Origin: Peterkaempfera bronchialis
Lineage (GTDB): Bacteria; Actinomycetota; Actinomycetes; Streptomycetales; Streptomycetaceae
Length of the DNA: 64,000 nt
NCBI RefSeq assembly: GCF_003258605.2
Contig: NZ_CP031264.1
Location: 5,794,232-5,858,231, forward strand
Direction of reading: 5' to 3'
Numbering within the stretch: the first letter of the stretch is position 1; each line of letters begins with the position of its first letter. Of this stretch, positions 11,812-21,100 are shown in pieces. Below the pieces are notes generated by a model. The model saw nothing but the letters and a program-made list of their open reading frames with translations. It ran no database searches and was not told the origin of the DNA. Both the position numbers and the translations under genes were made by a program.

Positions 11812-14800
11812 ATGGCCGAGACGACCGCACCGACCACGACCACGCCAGGTACGCCCGGTACGCCCGGTACGCCCGTCACGCCAGGTACGCCCGGCGCCGC
11901 GGTCGCCGAGGAGAAGCTGCGCGACTACCTCCGCCGGGCCACAGCCGATCTGCGCCAGGCCCGGCGCCGCATCCAGAGCCTGGAGGAGCGCGCGCACGAG
12001 CCGATCGCCGTCGTCGGGATGGCCTGCCGGCTGCCTGGCGGGGTGCGCACCCCCGAAGAGCTCTGGCGGCTGCTCGCCGACGGCCGTGACGCCGTCGGCG
12101 GATTCCCCGACGACCGGGGCTGGGACCTCGACACGCTCTTCGACCCGGACCCGGACCACCCCGGCACCTCCTACGCCCGGGAGGGCGGCTTCATCGAGGG
12201 CGCGGGGGAGTTCGACGCCTCCTTCTTCGGCCTCGGGCCGCGCGAGGCACTGGCCATGGACCCGCAGCAGCGACTGCTGCTGGAGACCGCCTGGCGTACC
12301 TTCGAGTCCGCCGCCGTCGACCCGGCCGCGCTGCGCGGCAGCCGGACCGGGGCCTTCGTCGGCATGATCGCGCAGGACTACGCGCCCCGTCCGCACGAGG
12401 TCGACGGCGAGCTGGACGGCTATTTCATGACCGGCAACGCCGGCAGCATCGCCTCCGGTCGGCTCGCCTACCACTTCGGCCTGCTCGGGCCCGCCCTCAC
12501 CGTCGACACCGCGTGCTCCTCCTCGCTGGTGGCCATGCACCTCGCCGCCCGGTCCCTGAGGTCGGGCGAGAGCGATCTCGCGCTGGCCGGAGGGGCCTGC
12601 GTACTGGCCCACCCCCGGGTCTTCCTGGAGTTCAGCCGCCAGCGCGGCCTGGCCCCGGACGGGCGCTGCAAGCCGTTCGCCGCCGCCGCCGACGGCACCG
12701 GACTCGCCGAGGGCGTGGGCCTGCTGCTGCTCGAACGGCTCTCCGACGCTCGGGCCAACGGCCGCCGGGTGCTGGCCGTGCTGCGCGGCTCCGCCGTGAA
12801 CCAGGACGGGCCGAGCAACGGGCTCACCGCCCCGAGCGGTCCTGCCCAGGAGGAGGTGATCCGGCAGGCCCTGGCCGACGCCCGGCTCACCCCCGGGCAG
12901 ATCGACGCCGTCGAGGCGCACGGCACCGGTACCACCCTCGGCGACCCCATCGAGGCCGGCGCCGTCCTCGCCGTCTACGGGCAGGGCGAGCGCGAACGGC
13001 CGCTGCGGCTGGGCTCGCTGAAGTCCAACATCGGCCACACCCAGGCCGCCGCCGGGGTGGCCGGCGTCATCAAGATGATCCTCGCCCTGCGGCACGCAAC
13101 CCTGCCCGCGACCCTGCATGTCGACGCGCCCACCCCGCACGTCGACTGGTCCGGCGGAGCCGTCGAACTGCTCACCGAGGCCGCGCCCTGGCCCCGCACC
13201 GGCCGACCCCGCCGGGCCGCCGTCTCCTCCTTCGGGATCAGCGGCACCAACGCCCACGTCGTGCTGGAGGAGGCACCCGAACCCGAGGCCGCCGACGACG
13301 CGCTGCCCGCCGAGGAGGCCGCCGACCCGCGCGCCCACGCCGAGCTGCCCTGGCTGCTCACCGCCCGTACCCCCGACGCACTGCGCACCCATGCGCTGGC
13401 CCTCGCCGCGTATGCGGCGGCCGGCGCCTCCCGGGTGCCGGGCGACACCGCCCACTGGCTCGCCCACGGCCGGGCGCGCTTCCCGCACCGCGCGGCCGTG
13501 CTGACCGACCACCTGGAGGAGATCGCCCCCGCCCTGCACGCCCTCGCGGCCGGCCGCGCCCACCCCGCGCTGGTGCGGGGCACGGTGGGACCGCCCGGCA
13601 GGACGGCCTGGACGTTCTCCGGCCAGGGCTCCCAGCGGGCCGGCATGGGGCGCGAGCTGTACGCGGAGTACCGGGAGTTCGCCAAGGCCCTGGACGAGGC
13701 ATGCGACGCTCTCGACCCGCATCTCGAACGCCCGCTGCGGGACGTCCTCTTCGCCGAGCAGGGCACCCCGGACGCCGCCCTGCTCGACCGCACCCGCTAC
13801 ACCCAGCCCGCGCTGTTCGCCCACCAGAGTGCGCTGGCCCGGCTGCTCGGCACCCGGCTGGCGCCGCCGGCCGCCGTCCTCGGGCACTCGATCGGCGAGA
13901 TCTCCGCCGCCCATCTGGCCGGTGTGTTCGACCTGGAGTCGGCGGCCGCCCTGGTCGCGGCCCGTGCCCGGTTGATGGACGAACTCCCGGCGGGCGCCGG
14001 GGCGATGCTCTCCGTCCTGGCCGCCGAGCAGCAGGTCGTCGGGCTGCTCGAACCGTACGGGGACGCGCTCGGCCTCGCCGCGGTCAACGGCCCGGCGTCC
14101 ACCGTGGTGTCCGGCGACGCCGAGGCGGTGGCCGCGTTCGAACGGACCTGCGCCGGGCTCGGCCTCCGCACCCGCCGGCTGACGGTCTCGCACGCCTTCC
14201 ACTCCGCGCACCTCGACCCGGTCCTGGAACGGTTCCGCGCGGAGGCGGCCCGGATCGCCTACCGGCCGCCGCAGCTGCCGGTGATCAGCAACCTCACCGG
14301 CGAGCCGGCCGACCCGGAGCGGATCGCCGGGCCCGACCACTGGACCGAGCACATCCGCGCCACCGTCCGCTTCGAGCAGGGCGTGCGGAGCCTGCGCGAC
14401 CACCTCGGCATCTCCGCGTACGTGGAGCTCGGCCCGAACGCCACGCTCAGCGCGCTCACCGCCGTCATCCATCCGGAGGCGGTGCACCTGGCGGCACAGC
14501 GGCGTGAGCTGCCGGAGCCGCGGGCGTTCGCGGCGGTGCTCGCCGGGGCCGAGGTGCACGGCCTGCCGGTGAGCCGGGCGGCCCGCCCGGCGCCCGACCT
14601 CGCGCCCGACACCGTCCCCGGGCATCCGTTCGCCGCGGACCGCCACTGGCTGGCCACGCCCCTCCCGGCCGGGGCCGCACCCTCCGCCCAGGTGAACGGC
14701 GAGGCTCCCGCCGGGCCGCCCGGGGGACTGCCCGCGGACGAACCCGTCGCGCTGCGGCGGCAGTGGGAGGACGCGCTTGAGGAGCAGCGCACCGAGCTGC

Positions 14801-15048
14801 TGCTGGCCCTGGTCCGGGAGCAGGCCGCGGCCGCCCTCGGCCACACGGACCCGGCGCAGGTCGGCGACCAGGACCGCTTCCAGGACATCGGCTTCTCGTC
14901 CTTCAGCGTCCTGGACCTGCGCAACCGGCTGGTCACGGCGACCGGCCTGGAGCTGGGCCCGGTGGTGGCCTTCGACCATCCGACCCCTGCCGAACTCGCC
15001 GCACACCTGCACGGGCTGCTGGGCGACGCCGCCGCACCCGTCGCCTGA
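11812..15048 (+). CDS. Type I PKS, single terminal module KS-AT-ACP without thioesterase
   Basis: 1,078 aa. I chose the ATG 1 bp after the previous PKS stop; the frame is open further upstream but overlaps that gene. After a Thr/Pro/Gly-rich leader (PGTP repeats) come an EEKLRDYL docking helix and then KS (Cys235 in DTACSSS; EAHGTGT; NIGHTQ). AT has Ser693 in GHSIGE; RTRYTQ and HAFH (about residue 794) mark it as malonyl-CoA specific. ACP has its phosphopantetheine Ser near 1030 in an unusual GFSSFSVL context, where GFDSL is usual. There is no KR, so the product leaves as a beta-ketoacyl thioester. The protein ends a few residues after the ACP, with neither a thioesterase nor a C-terminal docking domain. 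This looks like the last module, with release by a separate enzyme, plausibly the KAS III homologue upstream (inference). Confidence 0.9.
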   Translation: MAETTAPTTTTPGTPGTPGTPVTPGTPGAAVAEEKLRDYLRRATADLRQARRRIQSLEERAHEPIAVVGMACRLPGGVRTPEELWRLLADGRDAVGGFPDDRGWDLDTLFDPDPDHPGTSYAREGGFIEGAGEFDASFFGLGPREALAMDPQQRLLLETAWRTFESAAVDPAALRGSRTGAFVGMIAQDYAPRPHEVDGELDGYFMTGNAGSIASGRLAYHFGLLGPALTVDTACSSSLVAMHLAARSLRSGESDLALAGGACVLAHPRVFLEFSRQRGLAPDGRCKPFAAAADGTGLAEGVGLLLLERLSDARANGRRVLAVLRGSAVNQDGPSNGLTAPSGPAQEEVIRQALADARLTPGQIDAVEAHGTGTTLGDPIEAGAVLAVYGQGERERPLRLGSLKSNIGHTQAAAGVAGVIKMILALRHATLPATLHVDAPTPHVDWSGGAVELLTEAAPWPRTGRPRRAAVSSFGISGTNAHVVLEEAPEPEAADDALPAEEAADPRAHAELPWLLTARTPDALRTHALALAAYAAAGASRVPGDTAHWLAHGRARFPHRAAVLTDHLEEIAPALHALAAGRAHPALVRGTVGPPGRTAWTFSGQGSQRAGMGRELYAEYREFAKALDEACDALDPHLERPLRDVLFAEQGTPDAALLDRTRYTQPALFAHQSALARLLGTRLAPPAAVLGHSIGEISAAHLAGVFDLESAAALVAARARLMDELPAGAGAMLSVLAAEQQVVGLLEPYGDALGLAAVNGPASTVVSGDAEAVAAFERTCAGLGLRTRRLTVSHAFHSAHLDPVLERFRAEAARIAYRPPQLPVISNLTGEPADPERIAGPDHWTEHIRATVRFEQGVRSLRDHLGISAYVELGPNATLSALTAVIHPEAVHLAAQRRELPEPRAFAAVLAGAEVHGLPVSRAARPAPDLAPDTVPGHPFAADRHWLATPLPAGAAPSAQVNGEAPAGPPGGLPADEPVALRRQWEDALEEQRTELLLALVREQAAAALGHTDPAQVGDQDRFQDIGFSSFSVLDLRNRLVTATGLELGPVVAFDHPTPAELAAHLHGLLGDAAAPVA

Positions 15049-15112
15049 TAGCCCGTCAGAAATGCTGTCCCGTACGCCACCCGTACCCGTCGTCGAGGAG
15101 AGAGTCCCGGTC

Positions 15113-16156
15113 ATGCGCCTTGGAGTCACCTATCTGAGCATCTCTCCCTCGGTGGACCGAGCGTCCGCCCGGCAGAAGTACCTGGACTTCGGCCGCCAGG
15201 TCGAATGGGCCAACGACAAGGGCTTCGCCGGGATCTGGGTCACCGAGCACCACTTCTCCGGCTACAGCCTCAGCTCCTCACCGCTGCTGCTGCTCGGACA
15301 CGCCGCCTCGCTCGCCCCCGACCTGCGGATCGGCACCGGCATCCTGGTGCTGCCGCTCTGGGACCCTGTCCGGCTCGTCGCCGACGTCAACACGCTCGAC
15401 CAGCTCTCAGGCGGCCGGCTGGACCTCGGCATCGGGCGCGGCTACCAGCCGCACGAGTTCCTCGGCTTCGGCCGCGACCTGGACAGCAGCCGGGGCGCCT
15501 ATGAGGAGTCCATCGACCTGGTGCTCCGGCTGCTCACCGAGACCGAGGTCACCCACAAGGGGGAATTCCACCGGATCGACGCCCCGGTCTCGGTGCTGCC
15601 GCCGTCCTTCCAGGCCCCGCATCCGCCGGTCTGGGCCGCCGCCGTCAGCCCCGAGTCCACCCGGCACGCCGTCCGGCGCGGCTTCCACCTGCTGGGCCTG
15701 GCCCTCTCCACCCCGGACGAACTCGCCGCGCAGTGGCGGACGGTGGCCGCGCTCGCGGCCGAGGAGGGGGTCAGCGCCGAGGGCCGCGAGTACGCCGTCA
15801 ACCGCTTTGTGCACGTCGGCACCGACCCGGCCGGGCGGCGGGCGGCCGCCCGCGAGGTCGCCCGGCAGATCCAGACCTCCCGGGCGCTCGCCCAGGGCGC
15901 GTACCCGACCGGCGGCGTCCCGCCGATCCCCGTCGCCATCGACCCCGCCGACGAGGAACTCGCCTACCAGCGGCTGCTCGCCGGCTCGCCCGAGCAGATC
16001 GTCGAGCAGCTCCACGAGCTCGCCGCCGCCGGGGTCACCCAGGTCAACGCCGCCTTCGAGTACGGGACGCTGCCCGCCGAGACCGCGTTCGCCTCGATGC
16101 GGTTGTTCGCCTCCGACGTGATCCCCGCCCTCGCGGAGCTGCCCGCCATCCGCTGA
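15113..16156 (+). CDS. Luciferase-like (LLM class) flavin-dependent monooxygenase
   Basis: 347 aa. The ATG at 15113 follows GAGGAGAGAG at good spacing. An in-frame ATG at 15062 is possible but has no such site. The sequence has the bacterial luciferase TIM-barrel pattern: an N-terminal beta strand MRLGVTYLS, then IWVTEHHFSGY, RIGTGILVLPLWDPVRLVADV and GRLDLGIGRGY. These proteins use FMNH2 supplied by a separate reductase to oxidise carbonyl or other carbon and sulfur centres. It lies 64 bp after the terminal PKS gene on the same strand and ends at the bidirectional terminator. It is therefore probably a tailoring enzyme of the polyketide pathway; the reaction cannot be told from sequence. Confidence 0.8.
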   Translation: MRLGVTYLSISPSVDRASARQKYLDFGRQVEWANDKGFAGIWVTEHHFSGYSLSSSPLLLLGHAASLAPDLRIGTGILVLPLWDPVRLVADVNTLDQLSGGRLDLGIGRGYQPHEFLGFGRDLDSSRGAYEESIDLVLRLLTETEVTHKGEFHRIDAPVSVLPPSFQAPHPPVWAAAVSPESTRHAVRRGFHLLGLALSTPDELAAQWRTVAALAAEEGVSAEGREYAVNRFVHVGTDPAGRRAAAREVARQIQTSRALAQGAYPTGGVPPIPVAIDPADEELAYQRLLAGSPEQIVEQLHELAAAGVTQVNAAFEYGTLPAETAFASMRLFASDVIPALAELPAIR

Positions 16157-16189
16157 CCCCCGGCACGGACGGGCTGATCCCCGGCACGG

Positions 16190-16230
16190 ACGGAGGGGGC
16201 GGGACACCCACGGTGTCCCGCCCCCTCCGT
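16190..16230. terminator. Perfect bidirectional hairpin between convergent genes
   Basis: A 17-bp perfect inverted repeat (arms 16192-16208 and 16212-16228, 3-nt loop), extendable by two pairs. It sits between the end of the PKS-side monooxygenase and the end of the opposing monooxygenase gene. It marks the right border of the polyketide transcription unit. Confidence 0.85.
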
Positions 16231-16247
16231 TCTCCGTACCGGCTCCG

Positions 16248-17273
16248 TCAGGCGCCGACGAGCCCCGCCAGTTCGGCCAGCCGGGTGTAGGACTCCCGGC
16301 GGTCGACCGGGTCGTAGGTGTTCGCCACCACCATCACCTCGTCGGCACCGGACTCGGCCACGAAGGACTTCAGCTTCGCCGCCACCGTCGCGGGGCCGCC
16401 GACCACCTCCGCGCGCAGGTCGTTCAGCGGCGGCGCGCTCAGAGCGGCCTCCTCGGCCGGCGTCGGCCGGTACGCGAGCGCCTCCTCCACGGGCAGCAGC
16501 GCCGAGGAGTTGTCCGCCGCGTGCTGCGCCAGCGCGAGCCGCCACGGCGTGGCGAGCGCATCGGCGTGCGCGTCGTCCCGGCCCACCACCACCGTCAGGG
16601 TGAGGATCGCCCACGGCCGCGCACCCTCGTACGCGGGCACGAACTCCTCCCGGTAGCGGCGCAGCGCTTGGAAGGCGTTGGCCGGGTTCTGGTAGGCCGC
16701 CAGATAGGCGTAGCCCAGGCCGAGCCGGCCGGCCACGACGGCCGAGGAGCGGCTGCCGCCCAGCAGGAACACCCCGGGCAGCGGTGCGTCGTCCGGCACC
16801 GCCCGGACGGAGGCCAGCTCGTGTCCGGCCGGCAGCACGTCCCTCCCGCCGAACGCCAGGAGCTGGGCGAGCTGCCCGGTGAAGACCTCGGGGGCGACCG
16901 AGGAACGGCGCAGCGCGGCCGCGGTGGGCCCGTGCTCGGTGCCGCTGGAACGGCCGATGCCGAGGTCGATCCGGCCCGGGTGCAGGGCCTCCAGGGTCCG
17001 GAACTGCTCGGCCACGTGCAGCGGCGCGTGGTTGGGCAGCAGCATGCCGCCGGCGCCGATCCGCAGCCGGGTGGTGCGGGCCGCGAGGTGGGCGATGACG
17101 ATCTCGGGCGCCGAGATGCCCACCGCCGCCTGCGCGTGGTGCTCGGCCACCCAGTACCGGCTGAAGCCGAGCTCCTCGACGTGCCGGGCGAGCCGGACGG
17201 CTTCGCCGAGCAACTCGCCGCTGCTCACGCCGGCCCGTCGGGGGCCCTGGTCGAGGACGGAGAACGCGGTCAT
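16248..17273 (-). CDS. LLM class flavin-dependent oxidoreductase, MsnO8-like
   Basis: 341 aa. The start ATG at 17273 has an AGGAAG ribosome site; the longer open frame upstream is an artefact. It opens with FSVLDQGPR, the typical start of the MsnO8-type luciferase-like subfamily. This is followed by RYWVAEHHAQ, RIGAGGMLLPNHAPL and RIDLGIGRSSGTEHG. It probably uses FMNH2 and O2. It is the last gene of the - strand transporter/monooxygenase operon, 124 bp after the NtaA-type monooxygenase. I infer a second oxygenation step in the catabolism of an imported substrate. It faces the PKS-side monooxygenase but is divided from it by the terminator, so I do not assign it to the polyketide pathway. Confidence 0.8.
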   Translation of the reverse strand: MTAFSVLDQGPRRAGVSSGELLGEAVRLARHVEELGFSRYWVAEHHAQAAVGISAPEIVIAHLAARTTRLRIGAGGMLLPNHAPLHVAEQFRTLEALHPGRIDLGIGRSSGTEHGPTAAALRRSSVAPEVFTGQLAQLLAFGGRDVLPAGHELASVRAVPDDAPLPGVFLLGGSRSSAVVAGRLGLGYAYLAAYQNPANAFQALRRYREEFVPAYEGARPWAILTLTVVVGRDDAHADALATPWRLALAQHAADNSSALLPVEEALAYRPTPAEEAALSAPPLNDLRAEVVGGPATVAAKLKSFVAESGADEVMVVANTYDPVDRRESYTRLAELAGLVGA

Positions 17274-17397
17274 GCCCACTTCCTGAGGGTTCGGCCCCCG
17301 GCGTGCCGGGGACGTGGATCGGTGGTGGCACCCGGACGCACGGCTCTGCCGTCCGGGTGCGGTCCGGCCTGCGGGCCGGCGGGTCGGCCCGGGCGGT

Positions 17398-18555
17398 TCA
17401 CACGCCCGCCGCTGCCGGGTAGGGGTGCGGGACGCCGAAGTGGTCGCGCAGCGTCGACCCCCGGTAGTCGGACCGGTAGACGCCGCGCTTCTGCAGGATC
17501 GGCACCACCAGCTCGACAAAGGCCCGCAACCCGTCGGCGAAGACGTCCGGCATCAGGGTGAAGCCGTCGGCCGCCCCCGAGGCGAACCACTCCTCGGCGA
17601 CGTCCGCGACGTGCTCGGGCGTCCCGACGGCCTCGATGTGCGCCCCCCGCCACGGGGCGTGCCCGGCGAGCTCGTCCAGCCGCTCCAACCGCCTGAGCGC
17701 CTCGCGCCGGCTGTCCGCGATGGTGGTCATCAGCCCGGGCAGGATGTTGATCGCCCGGGGGTCACGCCCATGCCGCTCCGCCCGGGCCCGGATGTCGGCG
17801 GCGTAGGCCAGCGCCACCTCCGGCGTCTTGGCGCCGGAGAACACCACGTCGGCGGTGCGCCCGGCCAGTTCACGGCCCGGCTCGGAGGCCCCGGCCTGCA
17901 CGACGAGGGGGTGGCCCTGCGCGGACGGCGGCAGCGGCAGCGGCCCGCGGACGCTGAAGTGCTGCCCGCGGTGGTCGATCGGCCGCAGCCGGCGCGGGTC
18001 GGTGAAGCGCCCGGTCTGCACGTCCGCCACCAGAGCGTCGGGCTCCCAACTGCGCCACAGTCCCTTGACGATGTCGACGAACTCCTCGGCGCGCGCATAG
18101 CGGTCGGTCCGCGGCGGGAGTCCGCTGCCGCCGAAGTTCGCGGCCACCTGCGGGATGTACGTGGTGACGGCGTTCCAGCCGGCGCGGCCGCCGCTGAGGA
18201 CGTCCAGCGACTTGAACCGGCGGGCGATGTTGTAGGGCTCGTTGGAGGTGGTGGAGGCGGTGGCGATCAGGCCGATCCGCTCGGTGGCCGCGGCGACCGC
18301 GGTCAGGATGAGGGTCGGCTCCAGGTAGTAGGCGCCGTGCGGGCTGTAGTCGATGTCGCCGAAGACGCCGGGCGTGTCGGAGAGGAAGACCGCGTCCATC
18401 CGGCCGCGCTCGGCGAGGCGCGCGGCTTCCACCCAGGTCTCCACCTTGGCGAAGCCATGCGGGTCGGAGCCGGGTTCACGCCAGGCGGCGGGGTGGACGC
18501 CCATGGCGCCGCCGACCATGTGCAGGTTGAGGTGGAGCTCACGTCCGGTGCTCAT
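17398..18555 (-). CDS. NtaA/SnaA/DszA-type FMN-dependent monooxygenase
   Basis: 385 aa. ATG at 18555 with AGGAAGG upstream. Family marks include LHLNLHMVGGAMGVHPAAWR at the start, FLSDTPGVFG, LEPTLILTAVAAATERIGL, STTSNEPYNIARRFKSLD, SGGRAGWNAVTT and a C-terminal VPILQKRGVYR. Members oxidise nitrilotriacetate, sulfones, dibenzothiophene or related small molecules, using FMNH2 from a partner reductase. None is visible here. The gene overlaps the end of the ABC ATPase gene by 17 bp, so uptake and oxidation are translationally linked. With the cysteine leader peptide upstream, an organosulfur substrate is the best guess, but this is inference. Confidence 0.85.
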   Translation of the reverse strand: MSTGRELHLNLHMVGGAMGVHPAAWREPGSDPHGFAKVETWVEAARLAERGRMDAVFLSDTPGVFGDIDYSPHGAYYLEPTLILTAVAAATERIGLIATASTTSNEPYNIARRFKSLDVLSGGRAGWNAVTTYIPQVAANFGGSGLPPRTDRYARAEEFVDIVKGLWRSWEPDALVADVQTGRFTDPRRLRPIDHRGQHFSVRGPLPLPPSAQGHPLVVQAGASEPGRELAGRTADVVFSGAKTPEVALAYAADIRARAERHGRDPRAINILPGLMTTIADSRREALRRLERLDELAGHAPWRGAHIEAVGTPEHVADVAEEWFASGAADGFTLMPDVFADGLRAFVELVVPILQKRGVYRSDYRGSTLRDHFGVPHPYPAAAGV

Positions 18556-20275
18556 GGGCCTTCCTGGGAGACGGGCCGTCCAGCTGTGGGACGGCGTCCA
18601 GCAGTGCGCGGGTGTAGGGGTGCCTCGGTGCGGCGAAGACGCCGCCGACATCGCCGGACTCCACCGTCCGGCCGTCCTTCATCACCATGACCTCGTCGGC
18701 GATGTGATGGACGACCCCGAGGTCGTGGGAGATGAAGACATATGCGACGCCGAGTTCGGCCTGGAGGTCCAGGAGCAGGTCGAGCACCTGCGCCTGGATC
18801 GAGACGTCGAGTGCGGCCACCGGCTCGTCCAGGACGATGATCCGGGGGTGCGGGGCCAGCGCCCGGGCGATTGCCACCCGCTGGCGCTGCCCGCCGGACA
18901 GCTGGCGGGGCCGGCGCCGCAGCAGCTCCCGACCGAGGCCGACCTGGTCCATCAACTCGTCGACCCGGCAGGCGTGTTCGCCGCGCGGCAGGCCGGTGGC
19001 GGCCAGCGGCTCGGCAAGGATCCGGGCCACGGTGTAGCGGGGGTCGAAGCTGCTGAGCGGATCCTGGTGGACGACCTGGACCCGCCGGTGCAGCGCGCGC
19101 CGGTCCCGGGCGGACAGGCCGAGCCAGGACTTCCCCTCCACCTCGACGGAGCCGGTGTCCGGTGCGGTGAGCCCGAGCAGGATGCGCCCGGTGGTGCTCT
19201 TGCCCGAGCCGGACTCGCCGACGATGCCCAGCGTGCGGCCGGCCCGCAGGGTGAACGAGACGTTCTCGACGGCGGTCAGCCTGCCGCGTCCCGGCACGGC
19301 GAAGGACTTGCCGACGCTCCGGGCGGCGAGCACCACCGGCGCCTCGGCCGGGTCGGCGTGCCGCGGGCGCGGGATTCCGGCGCGCGGGCCGGAGAGCCGG
19401 GTGCCGCGGGCGTGCGCGTGCGGCACCGCGTCCAGGAGCTGCCGGGTGTACGGATGACCGGGGTTCGCCAGTACCTCGGCGGTGGGACCCTCCTCGACGA
19501 CCTCGCCGTCCTTCATCACCAGTACCCGGTCGGCGACCTTGGCCACCACCGCCAGATCGTGGCTGATCAGCAGCAGGGCCATACCGGCCCGCCGCCGTTC
19601 GGCGAGCAGGTCGAGGATCTGCGCCTGCACCGTGACGTCCAGGGCGGTGGTCGGCTCGTCGGCGATCAGCAGGGCCGGACCGGCCGCAATCGCCGAGGCG
19701 ATCAGGGCCCGCTGGCGCAGGCCGCCCGAGAGCTCGTGCGGATACTGCCGGGCGCGTAGCTCCGGGTCGGGCACGCCCGCGTCGGCGAGCAGCCGCAGCA
19801 CCCGCTCGGGCACCTCGGTGCGCGGGACGCTGCGGTGGGCGTGCAGGGCCTCGGCGATCTCGTCCCCGACCCGGCGCAGCGGGTCGAGGGAGACCAGGGC
19901 GTCCTGGAGGACGAAGCCGATCCGGCGCCCGCGCAGCGGACGCCACTGACGGCCGGTCAGCGATCCGGCCTCGCGCCCGTCGATCCGGAAGGTGTCGGCG
20001 GTCACCCGCGCGCCGGGGCCGGCCAGGCCGACCAGGCTGCGCGCGGTCACGCTCTTGCCGGAACCGGACTCCCCGACCAGGGCGACGCTCTCGCCTGCCC
20101 GCACGGTGAGCGACAGCCCGCGCACCGCCCTGACCGGGGCCCGGCGGCCGGGGAAGGAGACGGTGAGCCCGCGCAGCTCCACCAGCGGCTGCGCCCCGTC
20201 GCCGGGGGCCTGCGGGCCGGCGCCGGTCGCGGTGCCGAGGCGCGGCCGGGTGCCGGTCCCGGGGTCGCCGATCAC
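18539..20275 (-). CDS. Oligopeptide/dipeptide-type ABC transporter, fused double ATP-binding protein
   Basis: 578 aa with two complete nucleotide-binding domains in one chain (DppD-DppF-like fusion). The first has Walker A GESGSGKS, signature LSGGLRQRA and Walker B LLIADEPTTALD. The second has [24 protein letters not shown] and IIVLDEPVAALD, with the HPYTRxLLDAVP tail typical of the Opp/Dpp family after each domain. The GTG start at 20275 overlaps the permease stop by 4 bp (GTGA), showing translational coupling. It energises import through the two permeases. Its C-terminus overlaps the monooxygenase gene. Confidence 0.92.
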   Translation of the reverse strand: MIGDPGTGTRPRLGTATGAGPQAPGDGAQPLVELRGLTVSFPGRRAPVRAVRGLSLTVRAGESVALVGESGSGKSVTARSLVGLAGPGARVTADTFRIDGREAGSLTGRQWRPLRGRRIGFVLQDALVSLDPLRRVGDEIAEALHAHRSVPRTEVPERVLRLLADAGVPDPELRARQYPHELSGGLRQRALIASAIAAGPALLIADEPTTALDVTVQAQILDLLAERRRAGMALLLISHDLAVVAKVADRVLVMKDGEVVEEGPTAEVLANPGHPYTRQLLDAVPHAHARGTRLSGPRAGIPRPRHADPAEAPVVLAARSVGKSFAVPGRGRLTAVENVSFTLRAGRTLGIVGESGSGKSTTGRILLGLTAPDTGSVEVEGKSWLGLSARDRRALHRRVQVVHQDPLSSFDPRYTVARILAEPLAATGLPRGEHACRVDELMDQVGLGRELLRRRPRQLSGGQRQRVAIARALAPHPRIIVLDEPVAALDVSIQAQVLDLLLDLQAELGVAYVFISHDLGVVHHIADEVMVMKDGRTVESGDVGGVFAAPRHPYTRALLDAVPQLDGPSPRKAHEHRT

Positions 20276-21090
20276 CGGGCCACCCGCCCTTCGGCCCGGT
20301 CCTGCAGCCACTGCCCGAGGGCCGAGACGGCCAGCACGGCGACGGTGATCGCCGCACCGGGGAAGACCGCGGTCCACCAGGCGATGTCGACGTAGTCGCC
20401 GCTGCCGGCGAGCATCGCACCCCATTCCGCGGTCGGCGGCTGTGGTCCCAGGCCCAGGAAGCTGAGTGCCGACCCGGTGACGATCATGCCGCCGACGCCG
20501 ACCGTGGCAAGGGCCAGCAGCGGGCCGACCGCGTTGGGCACGATGTGCCGGACGACGACCTGGAGCCTGGACCAGCCCAGGACGGTCGCGGCCTCGACGA
20601 ACTGGGCGCCGCGGATCCGCAGCACCTCGGCGCGCACCAGCCGGGCGTACCCGGGCAGGGTGACCAGCGCCAGGCCGACCACCAGGTTCCCGGTGCCGGT
20701 GCCGAGCACCGCGACGACCAGCAGCACCAGCAGCACACCGGGAATGGACATCAGGACGTCCAGCACCCGCCCCACCACCTGGTCGGCCACCCGGCCGCCC
20801 TGGGCGGCGATGACCCCGATCACCGTGCCGGCGGCGAGGGCCAGGGCGGAGGCGGAGAGACCGATCAGCAACGACGGCCGGGCGCCGTGCACCACACGGG
20901 AGTAGATGTCGCGCCCGTTCTCGTCGGTGCCCAGCCAGTGGTCGGCGCCGGGCGGCAGCAGGGTGCTTGCCGGGTCGGCCGCGTCCGGGCCGGTGCCGGT
21001 GAACAGGCCGGGCGCCAGCGCGGCCAGCAGGAGCAGGGTGCAGGCGGCGAGCGCCAGGATGACGCCGGGGCGCCAACGGGTGATGGCCAC
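20272..21090 (-). CDS. ABC transporter permease, DppC/OppC family
   Basis: 272 aa with a GTG start. Six hydrophobic segments are visible, beginning with VILALAACTLLLLAALAPGL. The N-terminal loop carries LGTDENGRDIYSRVVHGAR, a hallmark of the OppC branch. The cytoplasmic coupling (EAA) loop reads EAATVLGWSRLQVVVRHIVPN. It pairs with the DppB-like permease 10 bp upstream and with the double ATPase downstream. Confidence 0.92.
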   Translation of the reverse strand: MAITRWRPGVILALAACTLLLLAALAPGLFTGTGPDAADPASTLLPPGADHWLGTDENGRDIYSRVVHGARPSLLIGLSASALALAAGTVIGVIAAQGGRVADQVVGRVLDVLMSIPGVLLVLLVVAVLGTGTGNLVVGLALVTLPGYARLVRAEVLRIRGAQFVEAATVLGWSRLQVVVRHIVPNAVGPLLALATVGVGGMIVTGSALSFLGLGPQPPTAEWGAMLAGSGDYVDIAWWTAVFPGAAITVAVLAVSALGQWLQDRAEGRVAR

Positions 21091-21100
21091 GGTTTCCTCC

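Noticed and set aside
5193..11879. 2,228-codon open frame on the - strand opposite the PKS
   Set aside because: Arg/Gly/His-rich sequence without domain motifs. It is the usual antisense shadow of a high-GC gene whose + strand has clear KS, AT, DH, ER, KR and ACP motifs.
16248..18555. Two - strand monooxygenases as polyketide tailoring enzymes
   Set aside because: They are coupled by overlap and order to the ABC importer and cysteine leader, and separated from the PKS by a perfect bidirectional terminator.
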